This document shows, one piece after another, positions 26,239-34,276 of a DNA stretch of 45,013 nt. Location: positions 1-45,013 of the forward strand of contig JABDBT010000004.1 of assembly GCA_013288465.1 (NCBI GenBank), in the 5' to 3' direction. The notes under the pieces are model-generated. The model was given only the letters and a program-made list of their open reading frames with translations. It was not told the DNA's origin and ran no database searches. The stretch comes from Bacteroidota bacterium (GTDB lineage Bacteria; Bacteroidota; Bacteroidia; Sphingobacteriales; Sphingobacteriaceae). The translations under genes were made by a program, and so were the position numbers. Positions within the stretch are counted from its first letter, which is position 1; each line of letters starts with the position of its first letter.

Positions 26239-26293
26239 ATATTTTAATAGAAAATTCAACTAATCTCTAATCTCCAACCTCTAATCTCTCCCA

Positions 26294-27289
26294 CTAATAC
26301 TGCCACAAATTGAGTTCCCAATCCATGAGGGTTTTCTTGATGCGTTCTGATTCATATAAACGGTCGATACCCTGGTATTGATATTTTATACTCTCGTCTT
26401 TATCGTTTGATTGTTTTACAATGTAGCTGGTGAATATCCTTTTGGTAAATACATCATCAAAGCTTAAACCGGCGGCGTCATTGCGGCTGTTGGCGGCTTC
26501 TTTAGTAACCAGTATTTGTCTTGCATCCGGGAAGCGTATCCAGAACGCAGGCTGATAATCCAATTGCACACCGGCGCCGGCCACTGATCGTTTAACCAAA
26601 GGCGCTATGCCGATAATACGTGTTTCTTCAACCGAGCGTTGCTTATCAAATATTACATCTTCTTTAATGCGGAAGCGTAAAACGCTGTCGGGGTTAAATT
26701 CCCCGGCTACTAATTTTGAGCCTGTTTTATCGCCGTTTTTATCAATTTTGGTGACTACCGTACTATCTGTCATGGCAGCTTTTGCTTTATCGGCTGACAT
26801 CGGCGTACCAAATGCATCGCCATCAATATCATCTTTAGTTGGTAACGGGTCGTAAGCAGTCAATTCGCCTGCGGCTATGGCATCCATAAGAATATCAATT
26901 AAACGCGATTTTGGCGATGCCAGGTATTGGTTCATTTTTTCGCGCAGGTCTATTTCGCGCCATATCCGCCTCTGATATACCACATCGGCCTCGCGCAGGT
27001 TTGGTAAGGGGGTTACCCTTGCATTTAAAACATCGGTCTTTTTATAATAACCATCCAAAGGCCTTTCAAACGGTTTTACAGGGCCGGCGGGTGTGGTTAC
27101 CAGTGGTTTTGATGGCGCGTCTTTTACAACCAATGTTTTTTTAACCGTATCAGTAACCTGCGTTGCAGGGGGTTTATTATTTGCCTGTTGATTTGTTTTG
27201 GGCTTAGCCTTCCCCTTCTTTTTAGTTGTTTGTGCATAAGATGCTGTACAAGCTATACAAAGCACAATAATTAAAATTTTCCTTTTCAT
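26294..27289 (-). CDS. gldN: Type IX secretion/gliding protein GldN
   Basis: A 331-residue periplasmic protein of the T9SS trans-envelope core. The signal peptide ends in TASYAQ (about residue 20). A Lys/Pro/Thr-rich stretch (22-75) leads to the GldN/PorN domain, recognised by DVVYQRRIWREIDLREKMN near residues 100-118. GldN binds GldM and GldK in the ring complex. It is the last gene of gldKLMN, 6 bp after gldM, which implies coupling. Confidence 0.93.
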   Translation of the reverse strand: MKRKILIIVLCIACTASYAQTTKKKGKAKPKTNQQANNKPPATQVTDTVKKTLVVKDAPSKPLVTTPAGPVKPFERPLDGYYKKTDVLNARVTPLPNLREADVVYQRRIWREIDLREKMNQYLASPKSRLIDILMDAIAAGELTAYDPLPTKDDIDGDAFGTPMSADKAKAAMTDSTVVTKIDKNGDKTGSKLVAGEFNPDSVLRFRIKEDVIFDKQRSVEETRIIGIAPLVKRSVAGAGVQLDYQPAFWIRFPDARQILVTKEAANSRNDAAGLSFDDVFTKRIFTSYIVKQSNDKDESIKYQYQGIDRLYESERIKKTLMDWELNLWQY

Positions 27290-27295
27290 ACGCTT

Positions 27296-28843
27296 TTAAT
27301 TTGTTGAAAATACAATATTGTCGAGTCCGCGTTGCGTGCCATCCGGGCCAACGGCTATAATATTTTCAAATACTATCGTTGTTCCCGGCACAATAGTGTT
27401 TAATACTTTATGCATTTCGGCAGTCAATTCATTCCCGCTGGCATTATATAAAACAGCGTCCTGGCGCGGTTTAACAACTAATAAACTAAAATGGGTTATA
27501 TTAAATTTAGCATCAAACTCAAAACCTTCCAGTTTGGCAAACATAGCGTCCTGCGCTTTAATATTTGCGGTACTTGTGGTTCCGCCTCCTTTACCTGCAA
27601 ACTGCGGTTTTGGATCGGGTATCCGTTTCACACGAAATTCTGTTGACCCTAAAGTTGCCATTTTTGCATTAGCGCCCTCACCTACCGTGCCTGACACTGT
27701 AACTGTCGCGGTGCCCGCCGTAGTAACCATAGCCGTATAATGCCCGTTATCACCACTTATTGAACCGTTGCTAATACTTACTTTCAATTTCTCTTTCGCA
27801 ATACCCGGGGCAGATACTGATACCGGGTTAGGCACCCCAATGTATAATACCAGCATCTTATCAGGCGATACCACTGCTGATGGTTTTGCTACCTGGTAAG
27901 TTTGCGGGGCAGTTTTATATTGTTTAAATGTACCGTCGGCTTGCCTTACATTAATCGTACCTGTCCAGGCATGAATTCCTTCGGCGCTTGTGCTGCCGTT
28001 GTACTTTCCTTTTCCCTCTTCTGTAGGTAATCTTGAACCGTCAACTGATATTTCAGGCGTTGATCTTGAATCAGAAGCCGTTAAAAAAACCTCGGCAGTA
28101 TAAGGCTGGCCAACCAAAACATAGCTTGTTGGCGCTACTGCAACTGCCGAAAATTTATCCAGGTTTACCACCGCTATATCAACTTCACCTAATATCTTTT
28201 TAACTACTTCGTTTTCCGCATTTTTGGTGTCGGCTTGTATCTTTACCAAAGATGTCATCGCTGCACCCATAGGCATACCTTCTCCAAAATTAGCTTCTTC
28301 CCAGGTTTTATTCGGGAAACCAGTCTTATGGTCAGGAGCTTTCGTTTGCAACGGCAGACTTACACCTTTACGATCTTTCGGGTCTAATAAGGCCAATAAT
28401 TTTTCGCGGGTGTCGTCTATTTTTTCATGCAGCTTAGAAGCATTTTTTCTCCTGTCAACCATCAGGTCAACCGACTCATCTAAATTTTCCCTGCCTTTAT
28501 AATCATTGGTCGTTGTATCAAAGCCGCCGCTTTCGGCCACCATTAACTTTTTAAGCGAATCTACATAAGCGTTTAAATCATCCGCTAATTTCTTCGCTGC
28601 TTGCGCCCTGGCGTAAATAGGTTTGGCCCTTGCCGGTTCCTGCACTAATTTTGTTTTTTCAAACGCCGCAAAAGTATTATCAATCCCCGTTTGAACATTA
28701 GTTTTTGAGGCTGATAAACTATCACTGATATTTTTAAAGGCATCCAGCAAACTATCAGGTACATCAAGGGCTATTAAACCCAAAAGTACCAGGTATAAAA
28801 TACCTATCATCCGCTGCCTTGGGGTTTGTTTACCTCCAGCCAT
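27296..28843 (-). CDS. gldM: Type IX secretion motor protein GldM
   Basis: A 515-residue inner-membrane protein with one N-terminal helix (about 12-32, MIGILYLVLLGLIALDV) and a long periplasmic part made of successive domains. With GldL it forms the proton-driven motor that powers secretion and gliding. The opening MAGGKQTPRQRMIGILYLVLL is the family signature. It lies between gldL (52-bp gap) and gldN. Confidence 0.95.
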   Translation of the reverse strand: MAGGKQTPRQRMIGILYLVLLGLIALDVPDSLLDAFKNISDSLSASKTNVQTGIDNTFAAFEKTKLVQEPARAKPIYARAQAAKKLADDLNAYVDSLKKLMVAESGGFDTTTNDYKGRENLDESVDLMVDRRKNASKLHEKIDDTREKLLALLDPKDRKGVSLPLQTKAPDHKTGFPNKTWEEANFGEGMPMGAAMTSLVKIQADTKNAENEVVKKILGEVDIAVVNLDKFSAVAVAPTSYVLVGQPYTAEVFLTASDSRSTPEISVDGSRLPTEEGKGKYNGSTSAEGIHAWTGTINVRQADGTFKQYKTAPQTYQVAKPSAVVSPDKMLVLYIGVPNPVSVSAPGIAKEKLKVSISNGSISGDNGHYTAMVTTAGTATVTVSGTVGEGANAKMATLGSTEFRVKRIPDPKPQFAGKGGGTTSTANIKAQDAMFAKLEGFEFDAKFNITHFSLLVVKPRQDAVLYNASGNELTAEMHKVLNTIVPGTTIVFENIIAVGPDGTQRGLDNIVFSTN

Positions 28844-28895
28844 GTGCTATAAATCTATTTTTAAAATTATAAAATATCATTTGTTATCAGATCGA

Positions 28896-29684
28896 TCAGG
28901 TGCGCGGCTGGTTCATTGCAGTTAGCATGTTACCATAAATAGCATTTAACGATGAAAGATTTTTGGCTAAGCGGCCTACTTCTTCCTTAAATTGTTTTGA
29001 ATCGTCTAATGATTCATTAAAGTTATTCATAGTTAATGACAGGTTTTGATAAAACTTGTTCATTGATTTTAAATGAGCGCTTGAATCCTGCAACTCTAAC
29101 TCATATACCGCGTTTAACGCCGAAAGATTTTTAGCAAGGTTATTCACCTGGTCATGATAGGCTTTTGAATCAACGTTTGAATTTGCCATTTCGGCTAAAT
29201 TAATGGAAGCTTTATCAAAAGCGCTGCTTAGTTTATCATAGCTTGCTGACGCACCTTTAACTTTAGTTGTAAACTCGGTGGTGGCCATACCGGCATCAGC
29301 AACTGCTGATATGGTACTTACTTTATCGGCAAATGTCCTTAACCCATCGCCCAGGCTGCTGATCAGTTCGGGGCCTATTTTGGCGTCCGACAGCATTTTA
29401 TCTAAAGCCGCTGTATTTCCGGCAGGTATTGCTTTAGCCGCTTTCACAGGTTCGCCGTCATAATCATGCGCTAATTCGGGATAAGCTTTTGTCCAGTCTA
29501 TTTCCACATCTTCTCTTTGAAAGCCCAGGATAAGGAATAAAAACGCTTCCATACCCAATCCTATAGATATAAATAAGCCGCCATTAGGCCAATGCTGAAT
29601 TTTAAATAATAACCCGATAATAACTACTGTTGCACCCCAGGATACTACATTGCTGGTTCCGTATGGTTGTTTTTTTCCTGCCAT
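28896..29684 (-). CDS. gldL: Type IX secretion motor protein GldL
   Basis: A 262-residue inner-membrane motor partner of GldM. Two membrane helices (about residues 13-30 and 35-54) are joined by the segment FKIQHWPNGG. A conserved glutamate lies inside the second helix (LGMEAFLFLILG) and is the likely proton carrier. The cytoplasmic part is helical and includes two diverged copies of a LAKNLSSLNAIY-like repeat, near 190 and 245. Spacing to gldK is 51 bp. Confidence 0.95.
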   Translation of the reverse strand: MAGKKQPYGTSNVVSWGATVVIIGLLFKIQHWPNGGLFISIGLGMEAFLFLILGFQREDVEIDWTKAYPELAHDYDGEPVKAAKAIPAGNTAALDKMLSDAKIGPELISSLGDGLRTFADKVSTISAVADAGMATTEFTTKVKGASASYDKLSSAFDKASINLAEMANSNVDSKAYHDQVNNLAKNLSALNAVYELELQDSSAHLKSMNKFYQNLSLTMNNFNESLDDSKQFKEEVGRLAKNLSSLNAIYGNMLTAMNQPRT

Positions 29685-29735
29685 GATAATCTAAAAAAAT
29701 AACTTTTGTAAATTTAGGTAATTAGTGTTTATAAT

Positions 29736-31064
29736 TTAGCGGCTATCCCTAAGGTCACGTCCCAGGAAACGGGTTACACTGCGGAAACCAATATATGATT
29801 TCGCGGTATCCTGGTATTCATAAGTACGGTGAGAGTTTTGAAGGAACCAGCCAATATCTTTCCATGATCCGCCGCGAACAACTTTACGTTTCATTACTTC
29901 CTTATCGGTTTTCTTGGCTTCGTAATTAAAGGTTGGTGCAAGGTCATTAACAAATGATGATGCAGAAGGGTCATACGATGATGAGGTCCATTCGGCCACG
30001 TTGCCTGCCATGTTATATAAGCCGTAATCATTAGGGAAATATGATTTTACGTTTACAGTATAAGTACCGCCGTCGTCAGAATAATTACCACGGCCGGGTT
30101 TAAAGTTAGCCAGCAAACACCCTTTGGCATTTTTAATATACGGACCGCCCCAAGGGTAATCAGTGCCTATCCTGCCACCACGGGCAGCGTATTCAAATTC
30201 GCTTTCGGTTGGCAAATCATACGGTGAACGGTGTGCCTGATGGCGCTTGTCTTGATAAGCATCATTATAACGCGAACGCCAGTCATTAAACGCACGTGCC
30301 TGGCGCCAGTTCACACCAACTACAGGATAGTTACGGTATGATGGTTGTGAAAAATAGCCTTCAACCATAGGATCGTTAGCGGCATATGAAAAATCGGCCA
30401 GCCAAACAAGCGTATCCGGGTAAACCGGAACAGTGTCCCTAAAAATAAAATCAGAACGTCTTTTAGCTTTATTACCCCTGTTATCTGCCGCGTCGCGAAG
30501 ATCTACTTTGGCAAGATTATATTTTAGCAGGCGCACGTCTAATTCATTGCGGTCAAAAACACGGTCATCGCCCTGGTAATACATACCCTGCAATTTAGTA
30601 CCGGTATTTGCCACACCTTTACGTGCTTTGCCACCCCAAATAGGATACCTTTTTACATAATCCCAGTTGATGTATTTTTTGCCGCTTGGGTCAGCAGGCA
30701 CACCTTTGGCCGGAGCCATATAATATTTAGGGTCATTTAAATAACTGGTAATAGCGATAGAATCACGAACCCAGTTAACAAACTGCTTGTACTGGCTGTT
30801 TGATAGCTCCGTTTGATCCATAAAAAAGGCAGGAATTGTAACCTGCCTGGTTTGCGCAATTTGAGCAAATGTAACGTCCTGGTCATTTGAGCCCATTAAA
30901 AATGAGCCACTCGGGATGTACACCATATTATAAGGCACTTGCGCACGGAATGCTTTGGCCGATACCCCAAGTATCTCACCTCTGTCACCTCCTTTACCAC
31001 CACCACAACTGCTTAATAGCGTAACACCAACAACCGTAATTAATAAAAAGTATATCTGTTTCAT
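29736..31064 (-). CDS. gldK: Type IX secretion lipoprotein GldK
   Basis: A 442-residue outer-membrane-associated lipoprotein that forms the periplasmic ring with GldN. Lipidation is expected at C20 in LLSSC. The rest is a formylglycine-generating-enzyme-like fold (YIPSGSFLMGSNDQD near 45, WRQARAFNDWRSRYN, YNMAGNVAEWTSSSYD, VVRGGSWKD). It is the first gene of gldKLMN. The start at 31062-31064 is an ATG; the TTG four codons upstream is unlikely. Confidence 0.94.
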   Translation of the reverse strand: MKQIYFLLITVVGVTLLSSCGGGKGGDRGEILGVSAKAFRAQVPYNMVYIPSGSFLMGSNDQDVTFAQIAQTRQVTIPAFFMDQTELSNSQYKQFVNWVRDSIAITSYLNDPKYYMAPAKGVPADPSGKKYINWDYVKRYPIWGGKARKGVANTGTKLQGMYYQGDDRVFDRNELDVRLLKYNLAKVDLRDAADNRGNKAKRRSDFIFRDTVPVYPDTLVWLADFSYAANDPMVEGYFSQPSYRNYPVVGVNWRQARAFNDWRSRYNDAYQDKRHQAHRSPYDLPTESEFEYAARGGRIGTDYPWGGPYIKNAKGCLLANFKPGRGNYSDDGGTYTVNVKSYFPNDYGLYNMAGNVAEWTSSSYDPSASSFVNDLAPTFNYEAKKTDKEVMKRKVVRGGSWKDIGWFLQNSHRTYEYQDTAKSYIGFRSVTRFLGRDLRDSR

Positions 31065-31100
31065 TTTACAAATCAAAATTCAGCTAAATTACAACTGCCC

Positions 31101-31132
31101 CGAATATATAAAATTTGATACATCAACACAAA
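31101..31132 (-). promoter_or_regulatory. Candidate promoter of gldKLMN
   Basis: On the minus strand the sequence reads TTTG-N20-TATATTCG, matching TTTG-N19/21-TAnnTTTG with one mismatch. Transcription would start near 31094, about 30 bases before the gldK ATG. The rest of 31133-31302 is AT-rich with no gene. Confidence 0.5.
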
Positions 31133-31302
31133 AAATGTTTTCTATAATCATACTTTACCTTCAAAAGTAATTGATAGTTTATTTAATGTAATATAGGTTA
31201 ATAATAACGATAATTTCCTCTAAGTTATGTTAAAGTAATTTTATTATTGCATTTATACGTAAAAAACTAAAAAACAGTTTCAATAGTATTAGCAGAAAAA
31301 AA

Positions 31303-32061
31303 TTATTTATTCACCTGTTTAACATATTGCTCAATAGCCATGGTCATTGATGGCGCGGCGGGTGAGGGTGCGGGTATATCCAATATCAAACCAGCTTCTA
31401 ACACGGCTTTATGGGTAGTTGCCCCAAAAGCGGCTATGCGTGTATTATTCTGTTTAAAATCGGGAAAGTTTTTGTAGAGCGACTGGATGCTTGACGGGCT
31501 AAAAAAGGCTATCACATCATAAAACACCTCGGCCAGGTCTGAAAGATCGCTGCAAACCGTGCGGAACAGTACGGCAGGCGTAAAGTTATAGCCGTTGTCC
31601 AGCAAAAACTTTTGAGTTTCTTCGGCAGCTACATCTGAACATGGGTAAAGGAATTTTTCGCCGGAGTGTTTCTTTAATACTTCGGCCAGGTCTGAAGCGC
31701 TTTGTTTACCGAAAAATATTTTGCGTTTGCGGTATTGAATATATTTTTGAAGATACAGGGCAATGGTTTCTGAAAGGCAGAAATATTTCATTTCTACAGG
31801 CACCTCGAAGCGCATTTCATCGCAGATGCGAAAAAAATGATCGGCCGAGTTACGGCTGGTAAAGATAACCGCGCTAAAATCTGCCAGGTTGATCTTATCC
31901 TTACGAAAGTCCTTTGCAGGAACTCCTTCTACATGAATAAATGACCTAAAGTCAATTTTCAGATTGTGTTTCTTAGATAGTTCGGCATAAGGATTTTTAT
32001 CATTTTCGGGCTTTGATAAGGTAACCAATATGCTTTTAACTTTTTTCTTTCTCTCTTCCAA
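31303..32061 (-). CDS. hemD: Uroporphyrinogen-III synthase
   Basis: A 252-residue cytoplasmic enzyme that closes hydroxymethylbilane to uroporphyrinogen III in haem/corrinoid synthesis. The family is poorly conserved in sequence, but KSILVTLSKPE at the N terminus, AVIFTSRNSADHFFRIC in the first half, and VIAFFSPSSIQSLYKNFP with NTRIAAFGATTHKAVLEAGL in the second are characteristic of Bacteroidota HemD. The start codon appears to be TTG at 32059-32061; no in-frame ATG is close. It follows the DUF4271 gene by 34 bp and is probably co-transcribed with it. Confidence 0.88.
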   Translation of the reverse strand: MEERKKKVKSILVTLSKPENDKNPYAELSKKHNLKIDFRSFIHVEGVPAKDFRKDKINLADFSAVIFTSRNSADHFFRICDEMRFEVPVEMKYFCLSETIALYLQKYIQYRKRKIFFGKQSASDLAEVLKKHSGEKFLYPCSDVAAEETQKFLLDNGYNFTPAVLFRTVCSDLSDLAEVFYDVIAFFSPSSIQSLYKNFPDFKQNNTRIAAFGATTHKAVLEAGLILDIPAPSPAAPSMTMAIEQYVKQVNK

Positions 32062-32095
32062 AATTCTGTGCGCAATTCTTGTAAAAACCGGTATT

Positions 32096-33070
32096 CTATA
32101 TTTTAAGTGCCTTAATTAATATCAAAATCGGGCAAATTTCGAGGGCACAAAGATAGATAAATAAATAAAATTTATGAAATCGAAAATTTGAAATTATACT
32201 TACGCTGCTGCGCAGGTATAACCAGGTAAAAATAATTACTATTAACGCTGCGGCTATAACTAAAAGGAATGGGATAAAGATAGTGTTTAACAAACTAAAA
32301 CAGACTACTATAGGCAAAAAAACAAAGGCGATATTAAAATAGGTAAGATATAGTACCGATACGTACTCGGATACCAGCTTGTTAATATCAAAAATAAAAC
32401 CAAGTATCTTTAAGGCTACAAATTTAACCGCCGATAAAGCTAAAACGAGGAAAGATAGCGAAACAAAAAGCCTCACGCCACTAATACTATAGTAGGTATT
32501 GTAATAAGCGGCCAACTGGTACAAAAACAAGCCAAACGTAAACCCGAACAATAAAAACAGGCCAACAAACGACCAAAAATTAATATAGGCTTCTTCTTTA
32601 CTTACCTGCGAAACGGCGCGCTTGCTGTAAAACGATTGCAGGACACTTTTAATATCTTTATTTAAAGCAATGTTTAACAACGCGGTATATATCAGCAACG
32701 CTATAATGATCACAATGACCCATTGGTCGCGGCTATGGCGGTTATCGCCTTCTTTTAAAATACTTTTTGATTTTGTGGGGATGTCCAAAAAATCGGTACC
32801 GGTATATAAATTAGCTTTCAGCGTACGCTCTACAGCCTGCCTGTTTATTGCCGAATCGGGGTACTTTATGTACAGCATAGCTATCGAATCGGCCATAAAT
32901 TTTTCGCGCGCTTTGGTTGCCAGCACCACAGAATCGAGCAACGATATGGGCGTTTTTTGAGCAACAGTTACAGCCGGGTAATTATTTGCGGCCTGAGCGG
33001 GCGCCTGCTGCGCATAAACACCGGCCCGGCAAACACACATCAATAAAAAGCACCAAACGGGTAAACGCAT
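32096..33070 (-). CDS. DUF4271 membrane protein
   Basis: A 324-residue protein with a signal peptide (cleavage near VYAQ, about residue 21), a hydrophilic periplasmic stretch to about 115, then about six membrane helices to the C terminus. It matches the Bacteroidota DUF4271 family, commonly encoded next to hemD. No biochemical function is known. The ATG at 33068-33070 was chosen because an extension of nine codons upstream would put charged residues before the signal peptide. Confidence 0.82.
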   Translation of the reverse strand: MRLPVWCFLLMCVCRAGVYAQQAPAQAANNYPAVTVAQKTPISLLDSVVLATKAREKFMADSIAMLYIKYPDSAINRQAVERTLKANLYTGTDFLDIPTKSKSILKEGDNRHSRDQWVIVIIIALLIYTALLNIALNKDIKSVLQSFYSKRAVSQVSKEEAYINFWSFVGLFLLFGFTFGLFLYQLAAYYNTYYSISGVRLFVSLSFLVLALSAVKFVALKILGFIFDINKLVSEYVSVLYLTYFNIAFVFLPIVVCFSLLNTIFIPFLLVIAAALIVIIFTWLYLRSSVSIISNFRFHKFYLFIYLCALEICPILILIKALKI

Positions 33071-33124
33071 TAATCCAGCAGATTTATCACGGCGCAAATT
33101 TATTGAATAATTGTTGTTATTTAC

Positions 33125-33148
33125 TGGTGATAAATTAAGTTATCACCA
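33125..33148. promoter_or_regulatory. 9-bp inverted repeat upstream of the DUF4271-hemD unit
   Basis: TGGTGATAA-ATTAAG-TTATCACCA is a perfect 9-base inverted repeat with a 6-base spacer, 55 bp upstream of the DUF4271 start. It has the shape of a dimeric regulator site; it could also fold in RNA. No regulator is known. Confidence 0.35.
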
Positions 33149-33175
33149 TTACTTACCATTGCTCAAAAAAGAAAA

Positions 33176-33193
33176 GCCGGAAAAAATTCCGGC
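33176..33193. terminator. Bidirectional terminator after the DUF6934-like unit
   Basis: The stem GCCGGAA / TTCCGGC with an AAAA loop is followed by T-rich sequence on both strands (CTCTCTTTTTT on plus, TTTTCTTTTTT on minus). On the minus strand it ends the unit at 33272-33915 before the DUF4271 gene. Confidence 0.75.
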
Positions 33194-33271
33194 CTCTCTT
33201 TTTTACTGTCCCCGTCTGTTGGCAACTACTTTACTAACTACAGGAATAATGATATTTTCTTTAATGGACTA

Positions 33272-33433
33272 TTATTTCTTCATGTGTTCGGGGAAATTAA
33301 TTTTACTTAACGCAATCTTAGCTTCCTCATTTTTCTTTACAAAAAAGGGATCATTAGCATAGTTTTTTACGTCTTTGCTGAAAATAGCTCCCTTATATCC
33401 TTTTTCATTTGCCGTTTTTTTTACCGTGGGCAT
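33272..33433 (-). CDS. Small basic protein (53 aa) with strong ribosome-binding site
   Basis: A short gene starting at ATG 33431-33433 and ending at TAA 33272-33274. The product is basic and hydrophilic, starting MPTVKKTANEKGYKGAIF and ending FPEHMKK, with a middle DVKNYANDPFFVKKNEEAK. No signal peptide or membrane helix. A perfect AAGGAGG lies 7 bases before the start (33441-33447), which is uncommon in Bacteroidota and supports real translation. It follows the DUF6934-like gene by 41 bp on the same strand and is closed by a terminator, so the two form a unit. I do not recognise its family. Confidence 0.75.
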   Translation of the reverse strand: MPTVKKTANEKGYKGAIFSKDVKNYANDPFFVKKNEEAKIALSKINFPEHMKK

Positions 33434-33474
33434 ACTAATACCTCCTTAATCTTTTATATATCAAAAATACGTTT

Positions 33475-33915
33475 TTATCTTCGTTTTACCAAAAAACCAT
33501 CATAGTTAACATTGTTCTCAAACGGATAAACCATTCTGTTTAGGACGCCGTATATTTCAAAATCAATGCTGAATTCCTGCCATAGCCGGGCTATACTCAT
33601 TTGATACAACCTTGTTCTTGCGGAGGTGCTTCCTTTGGCATATACATAATGGCTGCCGTAATGATCACAGAACGTATTGATAGTATTGGCCACTGTAGCC
33701 AGAACAATATCTCTATCTTTATTGTCTGTTGTTACAATATCACTTATATTGCCCGTTACCGGATCTACGTCTCCAAAAGCCAAATTATAAATAACAGGAT
33801 TAACCTGCATCTTGGTAAATAGGATCGATTTTTTAATCAGCCCCTTCGGCCCCTCACTAAAAAACTCGTATGTACGATAGTCATTTGTAAAAAAGTCATA
33901 TTGGCCTAAATTCAT
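33475..33915 (-). CDS. DUF6934-like hypothetical protein
   Basis: A 146-residue soluble protein, MNLGQYDFFTNDYRTYEFFSEGPKG at the N terminus, with a core that includes YNLAFGDVDPVTGNISD (about 43-59) and a GSTSARTRLYQMSIARLW segment (about 94-111). It resembles the Bacteroidota family I recall as DUF6934; the assignment is from memory. No signal peptide. The small gene at 33272 follows in the same unit. Family members are scattered in genomes, which fits a mobile or toxin-antitoxin-like role, but no function is shown. Confidence 0.72.
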   Translation of the reverse strand: MNLGQYDFFTNDYRTYEFFSEGPKGLIKKSILFTKMQVNPVIYNLAFGDVDPVTGNISDIVTTDNKDRDIVLATVANTINTFCDHYGSHYVYAKGSTSARTRLYQMSIARLWQEFSIDFEIYGVLNRMVYPFENNVNYDGFLVKRR

Positions 33916-34276
33916 GCAATTGAAATTCTATAATAAGGTATCTATTACCGGTGTACCAAACTTAGTAAGTTTCCTTTAATGATATTCGTAATCATGGGCA
34001 CGGCATCAAAACAAATAAGTTATCGTCATTGCATACCATTGTCGCATGGCCGGAACAGAACATACAACTCTCTAACAATTAGTTACATTAAAAAAGCAAC
34101 AAATAGGTAACACTGCGATAGAAGATAATGAACTTGAACACCGCATTACTACTTTAAGTGCGTATTTGAATGAGGTAAACTTACCTAATGTCAAAACTAT
34201 ACTCAGCGCTACACCTTTGTCCGGGCAGAATTATCTAAATTAACCGACGAGGCAGCGTTAAAATTTAGCCTCGCAA
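33916..34276. other. Intergenic region with a possible decayed small gene
   Basis: This 361-bp gap separates the PUL (minus, ending at 34277) from the DUF6934-like unit. The plus strand at 34046-34243 holds a coding-like frame with one premature stop. The remainder is AT-rich, presumably the promoter of the 33915 gene. No clear terminator for the PUL is visible; a weak GAGGC/GCCTC stem lies just past its last stop. Confidence 0.5.
34046..34243 (+). pseudogene. Possible decayed small gene (65 codons, one internal stop)
   Basis: An ATG-started frame of 65 codons, interrupted only by TAA at codon 10 (34073-34075). After the stop it reads QLVTLKKQQIGNTAIEDNEL and further, ending SGQNYLN and TAA. 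The composition (Glu, Lys, Asn, Leu, few rare residues) is protein-like. No family is recognised. It could be a chance open frame. Confidence 0.35.

Noticed and set aside
29736..31064. GldK as the maturase for the PUL sulfatases
   Set aside because: It has the formylglycine-generating-enzyme fold, but it belongs to the gldKLMN unit as a T9SS structural lipoprotein, and the catalytic Cys pair of true FGE is not evident.
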